A stretch of DNA of 16,182 nt from an uncultured Clostridiaceae bacterium (lineage in GTDB: Bacteria; Bacillota; Clostridia; Clostridiales; Oxobacteraceae), in NCBI GenBank assembly GCA_937900065.1, contig CALCDS010000090.1:1-16182 (forward strand). The letters are read 5' to 3'. Below are positions 7,679 to 13,658 of this stretch, piece after piece. The notes beneath the pieces were generated by a model. It was not told the DNA's origin. It searched no databases and saw nothing but the letters and a program-made list of their open reading frames with translations. Both the position numbers and the translations under genes were made by a program. The first letter of the stretch is position 1. The number at the start of each line of letters is the position of its first letter.

Positions 7679-7708
7679 ATTATAATGTATGTATGCTATC
7701 TATGTCAA
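7679..7708 (-). promoter_or_regulatory. Consensus sigma-A promoter of mazEF
   Basis: Minus-strand TTGACA (7703-7708) and TATAAT (7679-7684) separated by 18 bp, both perfect matches. The predicted transcription start is near 7672, about 34 nt before the mazE ATG. This lets the toxin-antitoxin pair be transcribed independently of alr. It is the best promoter in the window. Confidence 0.8.
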
Positions 7709-7753
7709 ATGAACGCTTTGAACTATGGGGTAATGTATATAATAACAGTATTT

Positions 7754-7779
7754 CCAATTATTTATTTTATATTAATTGG
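7754..7779. repeat. AT-rich inverted repeat between alr and mazE
   Basis: CCAATTA (7754-7760) and TAATTGG (7773-7779) form a 7-bp inverted repeat with a 12-nt loop, 50 nt beyond the alr stop. No good T-run follows on either strand. It could be a weak terminator or a protein-binding dyad upstream of the mazEF promoter. Confidence 0.3.
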
Positions 7780-7829
7780 TTTATATTAAAGTTTATTTTA
7801 CATATTACATAAATTGTTGATAAGATGCC

Positions 7830-8996
7830 TCATGCAAGCCAATTCTTTACTTTGTACACCTTCCCGTTTTTAATATAAACTGTTGGAACCCTTTTGCTGA
7901 ACATGCATACGACCTCATAGTTTATAGTGCCTAATTGAGATGCAATATCCTCTGCGGTTATGCTGATGTTCCCGTCACTCCCCATTATTATGACTTCATC
8001 CCCTATCTTTACATCTCCTGCTTCTGTGGCATCTACCATGCACTGATCCATGCATATGGTCCCAACAACGGGAGCATACTTTCCGTTTATGATAACTCTT
8101 GCTTTTCCAAAAAGCAACCTTGTGTAGCCGTCAGCATATCCTATAGGTAGGGTTGCAATCTTGCTTTTTCTTGTTGTTATATATTTTCTTCCATAGCTTA
8201 TAGATGTACCCTTTTCCACTTCTTTTACATGAATTATATTGGCCTTTACCGACATCACAGGTTTTAAGTCCAATTTTGACTTTGTGACCTCATCTGAAGG
8301 ATACAGTCCATATTGTATTATGCCAGGTCTTACAGCATCAAGGTTAAAATCCGGTAAATCCAGTATTTCCGCGCTGTTCCCCACATGTTTGATCCCAACA
8401 TCCACTTTTAATGATTTGAGAATATCTAAAAAAGCCTTATACTTTTTAAACTGCTCTTTGGTATAGAGTTTATCCTTTTCATCTGCAACAGCAAAATGTG
8501 TAAATATACCTTCAATCTTCAAATTAGGGAGCTTGCTTATTTCCTTTACGATAAGCGCATCATCAAAAGACGGCTGAAAACCTATTCTGCCCATGCCGGT
8601 ATCGACGGCAATGTGTATCTTTGCAGTTTTTCCAAGCCTGCATCCGGCATCCGATAACGCTTTAGCAAGCTCATAAGAATAGCATGTTTGGCTTATATCG
8701 TTCTCCACTATAGTATCAGCCATGTTGGAAGGCGTATATCCCAGTATCAGTATATTGCACTTGATTCCAGCATTTCTAAGTTCCAATGCTTCATCCAGCA
8801 TGGCAACAGCCAAACGGTTTATACCGCATTCCATGCAAGTTTTTGCAACTTCAACGGCTCCATGCCCATATCCGTCGGCTTTTACCACAGATATGTAATC
8901 CGTACCCGGTTTTAATAGGCTTTTAATGCTCCTTATATTTGAAGCAAGATTATCCAGGTTTATCTCAACCCATAATGGTCTGTGTTCTCTAAACAT
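7830..8996 (-). CDS. alr: Alanine racemase
   Basis: PLP-dependent interconversion of L- and D-alanine, supplying D-Ala for peptidoglycan; 388 residues, normal for the family. The PLP-binding lysine is K39 in VVKADGYGHG. The opposite catalytic base is Y268 in ISYGRKY. Other signatures are IHIAVDTGMGRIGF (128-140), HVGNSAE (204-210) and PIGYADGY (284-291). The ATG at 8994-8996 is preferred, with a GGTGGGA site just upstream and the family-typical beginning of about eight residues before PLWVEI. A TTG eight codons earlier is open but lacks a ribosome site. The neighbours acpS, LolA-like lipoprotein and mazEF match a conserved Bacillota order. Confidence 0.96.
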   Translation of the reverse strand: MFREHRPLWVEINLDNLASNIRSIKSLLKPGTDYISVVKADGYGHGAVEVAKTCMECGINRLAVAMLDEALELRNAGIKCNILILGYTPSNMADTIVENDISQTCYSYELAKALSDAGCRLGKTAKIHIAVDTGMGRIGFQPSFDDALIVKEISKLPNLKIEGIFTHFAVADEKDKLYTKEQFKKYKAFLDILKSLKVDVGIKHVGNSAEILDLPDFNLDAVRPGIIQYGLYPSDEVTKSKLDLKPVMSVKANIIHVKEVEKGTSISYGRKYITTRKSKIATLPIGYADGYTRLLFGKARVIINGKYAPVVGTICMDQCMVDATEAGDVKIGDEVIIMGSDGNISITAEDIASQLGTINYEVVCMFSKRVPTVYIKNGKVYKVKNWLA

Positions 8997-9048
8997 TTTT
9001 ATCCCACCCTGTTTGTGCAATATTGTTGATTGTTGTATCCAAAGCTCA

Positions 9049-9077
9049 ATCGTTTTCCCATTAAAAGGCTATGTCAA
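9049..9077 (-). promoter_or_regulatory. Possible alr promoter
   Basis: Minus-strand TTGACA (9072-9077) is a perfect -35. The element 17 bp on is a poor -10 (AACGAT, 9049-9054). It lies after the upstream terminator (9124-9160) and before alr, where a promoter is expected. Confidence 0.3.
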
Positions 9078-9123
9078 AGTGCTATGTTTCTTGAGCACAC
9101 CTTCTAAAAATCAATATCTATTA

Positions 9124-9160
9124 TAAAACAAAATATCAAGATAAACTACCTTGATATTTT
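9124..9160 (-). terminator. Terminator between the lipoprotein gene and alr
   Basis: An 11-bp perfect inverted repeat, AAAATATCAAG (9130-9140) and CTTGATATTTT (9150-9160), with a 9-nt loop. On the minus strand it runs into TTTTGTTTTATAA. The stem is AT-rich, so termination may be incomplete. It separates acpS-nnr-lipoprotein from alr-mazEF. Confidence 0.6.
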
Positions 9161-9161
9161 G

Positions 9162-9227
9162 CGGATGCATCTAAACCAGCAGTTTATCTTTTTAAACCGG
9201 CTTTAGCATAGAAGTTTACAGCATCCG
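9162..9227 (-). other. Structured 66-nt stretch upstream of the alr terminator
   Basis: On the minus strand CGGATGC (9221-9227) and GCATCCG (9162-9168) close a 52-nt interior. The interior can form a TAAAC/GTTTA pairing and an AAAC-TGCTG-GTTT hairpin. The result looks like a closing helix plus two arms, immediately followed by the terminator at 9124-9160. This may be only the 3' end of the lipoprotein transcript. No known riboswitch class was recognised. Confidence 0.3.
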
Positions 9228-9230
9228 ATC

Positions 9231-9872
9231 TTAAGATTTTTCCATTTCTTCATCTAATAAAAATATTTTATTGTCTAACTTAGCATTATATAAAAAATCC
9301 CTGTAATATATAGCGACTGCAATATTCTCTTCTGAATCAAGCACTTCCATCTTCACAGGTTTTATAGTCTCTTTATCGAAATACAATATCTGCCACTTTC
9401 TATAACGATTCCCGCCTGGTATGGCAACTTTGACTGATATATATTCACCGTCTTTGTCCTTTTCGTCATCATATATTGCATGTTCGCTTGAAAAAAGGTT
9501 TTTAGCAAAATGGCCTGGGAACATGCTTCCCTCTTCAACCTCTTTATAATTTTCCATCACATAGAGCTGTTTTATGCTTGGCTGGTATATCTTTAGGTTT
9601 ACTCCATCGTAAATAGTTATCTTGCCCTGCTTATCGGGAGGGCTTATAACTTCTATCCTGTATCTGTCAGGATACTTAAAATACTGCTTTACAACATAGC
9701 TCTCCACATTTTTGGTGCCCTTTACGATTATTTCAGCTCTGGTGGTATATGTGTCCATGTCTGCCAGCATCCTGTTGACCTTTGCGTACTCATTTCCAAC
9801 CTGCTTGCTGCAACCCTGCACAAACAGCATAAGCACTGCGATTTGAATAAATGCTATCAATAGCTTCTTCAA
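9231..9872 (-). CDS. LolA-like outer-membrane-lipoprotein-sorting family protein (lipoprotein, YdcC-related position)
   Basis: Predicted membrane-anchored lipoprotein of 213 residues with a LolA/LolB-like half-barrel fold. The start is taken as TTG (9870-9872), because AGGGGG (plus strand around 9881-9886) lies 8 nt upstream and the result begins MKKLLIAFIQIAVLMLFVQGC, a textbook lipoprotein signal with Cys21 as the lipidated residue. The longest frame (ATG 9933-9935) overlaps nnr, has no ribosome site and would bury the signal peptide. Family-like segments include KYPDRYRIEVISP and GKITIYDGVNLKIYQPSIKQLYV. In B. subtilis the equivalent slot between acpS and alrA holds ydcC, a sporulation-associated longer relative. 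A monoderm cell would lack the Lol pathway, so the ligand is unknown. Confidence 0.8.
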   Translation of the reverse strand: MKKLLIAFIQIAVLMLFVQGCSKQVGNEYAKVNRMLADMDTYTTRAEIIVKGTKNVESYVVKQYFKYPDRYRIEVISPPDKQGKITIYDGVNLKIYQPSIKQLYVMENYKEVEEGSMFPGHFAKNLFSSEHAIYDDEKDKDGEYISVKVAIPGGNRYRKWQILYFDKETIKPVKMEVLDSEENIAVAIYYRDFLYNAKLDNKIFLLDEEMEKS

Positions 9873-9934
9873 TATATTTACCCCCTGGGTTTTCCACTTC
9901 AAAGCTATTAATATATATTCAAACCCAAATGACA

Positions 9935-11476
9935 TTATACCGATACGGATTTAATCGCATCCGGTATGAAATCAATGATGTCTCCGGCTTTCATACCATA
10001 CTCCCCTAATCTTTCAGATGCCATATCGCCGGAAAGTCCATGCAGATATACTCCGCATTTTGCAGCATCTATAGGGCTGAACCCCTGAGCTAGAAACGAT
10101 ACGATCATGCCTGTTAAAATATCGCCTGCTCCCCCTTTTGCCATTCCGGGATTGCCTGTAGTATTTATGAAAACTTCACCATCAGGTGATGATATGATTG
10201 TATTTGCACCTTTTAATACGGCAACAACTCCATATTCCTCTGAAAGCCTTTTTGCCCAGCCTATCCTGTTGCTCTGTATTTCTTTTACCGTCTTGCCTAA
10301 AAGCCTTGCTGCTTCACCCGGATGAGGTGTAACAATTATTGCGCTCTTTGCATTATACAACATTTTAATATCCTGAGCCAATATATTCAAGCCGTCGGCG
10401 TCGATTACTCCCGGCACTTTGGCCCTGCTTATTATTGCCTTTAAAAGTTCAGCCATATCATTTTTAGCCGTAAGCCCGGGCCCTATGGCATATCCTGTTG
10501 ATGAGTTTAAATATTTGAGTATTGATTCTATGGAACACTTTGCCATATGGCCTTCCTCCTCATCGATCCCTCTGATTATAGCCTCCATAGCCATCGGGGC
10601 CACAATATCCTGTATGCATTTGGGAACTCCTGCCTCAACTATGCCTGCGCCGCATCTTAAAGCAGATTTGATGCACATTATTGCAGCACCCGCCATATCT
10701 TTAGAACCCGCGGCTATAAAAGCACGCCCGTATGTTCCCTTGTTTGAATCAGGGTTTCGTCTTTTAAACATTTTCTTTATATCGCTTGCAGACAATATAT
10801 TGATATGTAAATCCTGCTTCTCAATCAGGCTTTCAGGTATAGATATATCCTCTATAAAAACTTTGCCCGCATATTCTGCACCCGGATATATATACAGTCC
10901 CGCTTTGGGGAGAGCAAGAGTGATCGTGGAATCAGCCATCACACCCTTTCCTAATATTGCTCCGGTATCACTATCGACTCCAGACGGCATATCCACGGAC
11001 ATTACATTTTGACCATGCTCATTTATTATATCGATTATTCTAGCATAGATTTCCGAAACATTTCCCTTCAATCCGGTACCTAAAAGTGCATCAACCACAA
11101 TATTACTGTCCCTTACATCATCGATTAGATTTAAAATGTCATCATCAGATATTACATGCTTTATATTCAAACCCATCTTTTTTATTATATTGTAATTGAT
11201 CAAAGCATCGCCTTTCAATCTATCTTCATCACCGGCTAAGTACACAACTATTTTAATATTCCTTTTAAATAAATGCCTTGCAGCGGTAAACCCATCGCCT
11301 CCATTATTGCCCTTTCCGCATATGATGCACACTTTTCCGCCATCAGACACAGTGTCTGCGATATGGCTGCTAACGGCAATCCCTGCATTTTCCATAAGAA
11401 CAATGCTTGGCATGCCATACAATTCAACTGCTTCCCTGTCAATATTTCTCATCTGTTCTGAAGTTGCAACTTTCAT
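9935..11476 (-). CDS. nnr: Bifunctional NAD(P)H-hydrate epimerase / ADP-dependent NAD(P)H-hydrate dehydratase
   Basis: Metabolite-repair enzyme of 513 residues. The N-terminal YjeF_N domain (about 1-215) epimerises R- and S-NAD(P)HX, and the C-terminal ribokinase-like domain (about 230-510) dehydrates S-NAD(P)HX back to NAD(P)H using ADP. Visible motifs are GKGNNGGDGF (54-63), VVDALLGTG with D129 (127-135) and MPSGVDSDTG (163-172). In the second domain they are IGPGL (331-335), DADGLNIL (359-366), VTPHPGEAARLLG (382-394), LKGANT (421-426) and GNPGMAKGGAGDILTG, with D452 as the expected catalytic residue. The ATG overlaps the acpS stop by four bases (ATGA), and AAGGTGA lies upstream. This coupling to acpS is a common clostridial arrangement. 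Confidence 0.96.
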   Translation of the reverse strand: MKVATSEQMRNIDREAVELYGMPSIVLMENAGIAVSSHIADTVSDGGKVCIICGKGNNGGDGFTAARHLFKRNIKIVVYLAGDEDRLKGDALINYNIIKKMGLNIKHVISDDDILNLIDDVRDSNIVVDALLGTGLKGNVSEIYARIIDIINEHGQNVMSVDMPSGVDSDTGAILGKGVMADSTITLALPKAGLYIYPGAEYAGKVFIEDISIPESLIEKQDLHINILSASDIKKMFKRRNPDSNKGTYGRAFIAAGSKDMAGAAIMCIKSALRCGAGIVEAGVPKCIQDIVAPMAMEAIIRGIDEEEGHMAKCSIESILKYLNSSTGYAIGPGLTAKNDMAELLKAIISRAKVPGVIDADGLNILAQDIKMLYNAKSAIIVTPHPGEAARLLGKTVKEIQSNRIGWAKRLSEEYGVVAVLKGANTIISSPDGEVFINTTGNPGMAKGGAGDILTGMIVSFLAQGFSPIDAAKCGVYLHGLSGDMASERLGEYGMKAGDIIDFIPDAIKSVSV

Positions 11477-11853
11477 ATCAAATCACCTTCCGCTATTGCC
11501 GCAGAAACAGCAAAATCGCGGCTGTGGGATATCGATATATGCATCTTCTCTATTCCTTTTTTTTGAGCTAAAGCCTTAGCTCTGCCCATAAGATGCACTT
11601 CAGGTTCTCCCAATACGCTTCGCAGTATCTCAATTTCCCTCCAACCTATGCTTTTAAATCCGGTCCCGAGAGCCTTTGAAACGGCTTCCTTTGCCGCAAA
11701 TGTCCCTGCAATATGGCAAATATTATTATTTCTTGAATTAAAATATTTTCGTTCATCTTCTGTAAATATTATATCTAAAAATTTCGGCCTCGCAGCAGCC
11801 TTTTGTATTCTTTTTATTTCAATTATATCGATGCCGGTACCTATGATTCTCAT
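11473..11853 (-). CDS. acpS: Holo-[acyl-carrier-protein] synthase
   Basis: Transfers 4'-phosphopantetheine from CoA to acyl carrier protein, activating fatty-acid synthesis; 126 residues, the usual AcpS length, acting as a trimer in the cytoplasm. The Mg/CoA-binding residues are D9 in GTGIDIIEI and E56 in FAAKEAVSKALG. The C-terminal ISISHSRDFAVSAAIAE matches the family. The ATG start has an AGGAG site 8-9 nt upstream. It is the first gene of the acpS-nnr-lipoprotein set, with a terminator for the preceding small gene 79 nt upstream. Confidence 0.96.
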   Translation of the reverse strand: MRIIGTGIDIIEIKRIQKAAARPKFLDIIFTEDERKYFNSRNNNICHIAGTFAAKEAVSKALGTGFKSIGWREIEILRSVLGEPEVHLMGRAKALAQKKGIEKMHISISHSRDFAVSAAIAEGDLI

Positions 11854-11903
11854 GAAAACATCTCCTGCTTCCTTATCGCTCTTCTTTAATAGTTACCATA
11901 AGT

Positions 11904-11920
11904 CATTGAATATTTCAATG
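11904..11920. promoter_or_regulatory. Inverted repeat in the acpS upstream region, possible operator
   Basis: CATTGAA (11904-11910) and TTCAATG (11914-11920) form a perfect 7-bp inverted repeat with a 3-bp centre. Its minus-strand reading contains TTGAAA, a candidate -35. It does not resemble the B. subtilis FapR box. No convincing -10 is found at 17 bp. Confidence 0.3.
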
Positions 11921-11931
11921 TTTATTGGCAT

Positions 11932-11956
11932 AAAAAATAACCCCCTAGAGGGTTAT
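11932..11956 (-). terminator. Terminator overlapping the end of the 47-residue membrane protein gene
   Basis: On the minus strand ATAACCC (11950-11956) pairs with GGGTTAT (11937-11943) around a 6-nt loop, followed by TTTTTT (11932-11937). The stop codon of the small upstream gene (11953-11955) lies inside the first arm of the stem. Confidence 0.75.
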
Positions 11957-12096
11957 GCTAAATTTATAATAAAATAACAAGAGCTTTCACCATTTATTGT
12001 ACTATTGCTTTCATATGTACTAATTTTCTGTTGAACTCCAAGATAGATAAGTACTGCAAATATGACTATACTAAAAACAAGCAAGAGCCTTCTCAT
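11953..12096 (-). CDS. Small single-span membrane protein, 47 residues, unknown
   Basis: I do not recognise this protein. It starts MRRLLLVFSIVIFAVLIYLG: two arginines, then one hydrophobic segment of about 17 residues (4-20), then a short polar tail ending in a hydrophobic CYFIINLA. The orientation is probably N-in with the tail outside, or an uncleaved signal anchor. The ATG at 12094-12096 has GGGGTGA 4 nt upstream. A longer reading from 12138 would start inside a hairpin and lacks a ribosome site. It follows the DUF6514-like gene by 72 bp and ends inside a terminator, so the two are probably one transcript. The clear ribosome site and terminator argue that it is a real gene. Confidence 0.55.
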   Translation of the reverse strand: MRRLLLVFSIVIFAVLIYLGVQQKISTYESNSTINGESSCYFIINLA

Positions 12097-12105
12097 TCGA
12101 TCACC

Positions 12106-12147
12106 CCATGAAATGTTATCTATAAATATAGACGTCATATTTCATGG
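12106..12147 (-). promoter_or_regulatory. Nested hairpin abutting the ribosome site of the small membrane protein
   Basis: On the minus strand CCATGAAAT (12139-12147) pairs with ATTTCATGG (12106-12114). Inside it, TCTATA and TATAGA (12119-12132) form a second palindrome. The last two G of the outer stem are the first bases of the GGGGTGA ribosome site (12101-12107). The fold could limit ribosome access to the 47-residue gene. No T-run follows, so it is not a terminator. Confidence 0.45.
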
Positions 12148-12168
12148 AATAGTTCCAAAATCAAAAAA

Positions 12169-12540
12169 TTATTGTGCTTGTATGTCGTTTAGGATTTCAT
12201 CAAAATCGCATACCCATTCATCTGCTAAACTGCCTGCTATATCAATAAGATGGAGCGGAGATACGCAGTTGTCATAAAGCTTTTTGATAAGCTGCACCAC
12301 CTTGTATTTGTACGTCGTCATATATTCAATACTGTTTTTTTCAATAGAATATATATCATCTTGGTCCAGATCCTCCCTGATTATTTCAACACCATAACAG
12401 GGCACCGTTATTTTCTGATTAAAGTATTCTATTTCCTTTTCCTCTTCAAGCAACATATACCTATAATTAGCTTGTCTTCCATTAGGATATCCATCGATAA
12501 ACATTTGGGTCGCATAAAGTTCTAGTGCCTTAGCTGTCAT
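12169..12540 (-). CDS. DUF6514-like protein, function unknown
   Basis: Soluble 123-residue protein. The pattern YRYMLLEEE (26-34), then CYGVEIIRED (48-57), then a helical C-terminal part with NCVSPLHLIDIAG, is what I know from the clostridial DUF6514 family. The family has no assigned function, and my match is from memory of the pattern. There is no signal peptide or membrane span. The ATG at 12538-12540 is chosen because a GGGGGG run (12549-12554 region) lies about 8 nt upstream. An ATG five codons earlier overlaps that site. It probably shares a transcript with the small membrane protein downstream. Confidence 0.7.
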   Translation of the reverse strand: MTAKALELYATQMFIDGYPNGRQANYRYMLLEEEKEIEYFNQKITVPCYGVEIIREDLDQDDIYSIEKNSIEYMTTYKYKVVQLIKKLYDNCVSPLHLIDIAGSLADEWVCDFDEILNDIQAQ

Positions 12541-12940
12541 TATACTACCCCCCATACTAAAATTTAATGTAAAGAATAATAAATAAGTTTACAGATTATT
12601 CTACCAACTATTTTTTCTATTTTAACATTTAAATTATGTTTATTTTGTAGTTTTGTGACATGCCGTTCTAATTAATAAATAACTAAAATTGACATCAAAT
12701 TTATTAATTAGCAATAATATATTATTATCTATTGTACAGGCAATACAAAATATATGATTTCAAATTTATTAACTGTCGAAGTTAATATTTATTTGTTGAA
12801 CGATTTTTATATATAATTCATAAAAATAATTGTATTCCTGTTCAAAAAATTTATATACCGCTAATTTTTAGAATAATAATACATTTGCAGCACTCCTTCA
12901 GCTAAAATGCAAGTTTAAAATAAAAGGAGTACTGCATCAT
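12541..12940. other. AT-rich 400-bp intergenic region without a gene
   Basis: No coding frame with a ribosome site is seen here. The region holds a 12-bp perfect inverted repeat, TAATTAATAAAT (12669-12680) and ATTTATTAATTA (12699-12710). It also holds a 13-bp direct repeat, tcaaatttattaa, at 12695-12707 and 12760-12772, and two candidate promoters for the DUF6514-like gene on the minus strand. One is an extended -10, TGG-TAGAAT (12598-12606), with a weak -35. The other is a sigma-K-like pair, AC (12655-12656) and CATAATTTA (12630-12638), 16 bp apart. In DNA this AT-rich such matches can arise by chance. The right end is a hairpin listed separately. Confidence 0.5.
12887..12935 (-). terminator. 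Hairpin after the acidic 178-residue protein gene
   Basis: On the minus strand GCAGTACTCCTT (12924-12935) pairs with AAGGAGTGCTGC (12887-12898), 12 pairs with one wobble, around a 25-nt loop. It begins 5 nt after the stop of the upstream gene. What follows (AAATGTATTATTATT) is only partly T-rich, so it is probably a terminator but not a strong one. Confidence 0.5.
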
Positions 12941-13477
12941 TTATTCAAAGCTTGCTATATAATCAGTATTTATAAAATAAACACTGTCTCCTCTTTTCAA
13001 CGCGGCTATCTCCTCGGAGCCAAAAACTACTTCCCCGGTTATTGCTAAATTATTTACAAAGCGTTCTGTAATAGCCGCACCCACAAACTTGCCTTTAATC
13101 AATCTAGAAATTGCATCACGAGCATTTGAACTGCCGTTTATTTTATTTGGTATTTCAGTTTTTGCAGAATCATTTATTACAGACGGGAGATTATCTTCAC
13201 CAGTCTTTGATATATTTTCCGAGTCGATATCATTTTCTGTTTCTTCATCTTTAGTTTTTTCGCTTTCACTATCGTTTATCACAGCATTATTGTTTTCCTC
13301 CTCATCATTATGGAGATTATATTTGCCTGTGTTATCCATCAATCTCAATGAATCGACAGTAAGAATGGTAGGAATATAAGCATCATCCATGTAATCGGTA
13401 TAATTTTCCTCTTTGCTGCTTACCCTGAAAGAATTTGGATCACCATATACATTTTCTTGTGAGCTGACGTTGAACAT
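12941..13477 (-). CDS. Acidic 178-residue protein, unknown
   Basis: I do not recognise this protein. It has three visible parts. Residues 1-50 are polar, with a short hydrophobic stretch IPTILTVDSLRL (35-46). Residues about 55-112 are a low-complexity acidic linker rich in Asp, Glu, Asn and Ser. Residues about 118-178 are a compact, better-structured C-terminal segment (ARDAISRLIKGKFVGAAI, then VVFGSEEIAALKRGDSVYFI). There is no signal peptide, membrane span or cysteine. The ATG has an AAGGATG site about 12 nt upstream. It is transcribed away from the Cys-rich beta-sandwich gene across a shared 181-bp region, so the two may be co-regulated. A spore-coat or surface role is a guess from that neighbour only. 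Confidence 0.65.
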   Translation of the reverse strand: MFNVSSQENVYGDPNSFRVSSKEENYTDYMDDAYIPTILTVDSLRLMDNTGKYNLHNDEEENNNAVINDSESEKTKDEETENDIDSENISKTGEDNLPSVINDSAKTEIPNKINGSSNARDAISRLIKGKFVGAAITERFVNNLAITGEVVFGSEEIAALKRGDSVYFINTDYIASFE

Positions 13478-13578
13478 ATTTTTTCACATCCTTAAAACAC
13501 GCCATATATGATCTTGCCTTATCAACTCTATTTTATATTGCCTTTGCTATATCATATTAAAAACAATCGAAATATGTC

Positions 13579-13604
13579 ACATCATAATCATGTAACATAC
13601 AATA
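13579..13604 (+). promoter_or_regulatory. Mother-cell-sigma-like -10 before the Cys-rich protein gene
   Basis: CATACAATA (13596-13604) matches the sigma-E -10 (CATACAAT) and the sigma-K -10 (CATAnnnTA). An AC (13579-13580) lies 15 bp upstream, one base short of the usual sigma-K spacing. No proper sigma-E -35 is seen. An imperfect inverted repeat (TGTCACAT/ATGTAACA, 13575-13597) overlaps it. It is 55 bp before the ATG of the gene. Confidence 0.35.
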
Positions 13605-13658
13605 AATTAAGAATAGATATCTTGGGGAAACTCAATAAATTAAAAAGGAGTGAGCAAT

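Noticed and set aside
10419..11012. A 197-codon open frame on the plus strand inside nnr
   Set aside because: It lies entirely opposite a clear NAD(P)H-hydrate repair enzyme, has no ribosome site and its translation resembles no protein; it is an antisense shadow.
11248..11442. A 64-codon minus-strand frame within nnr in another phase
   Set aside because: Fully contained in the N-terminal epimerase domain of nnr in a different frame, with no ribosome site.
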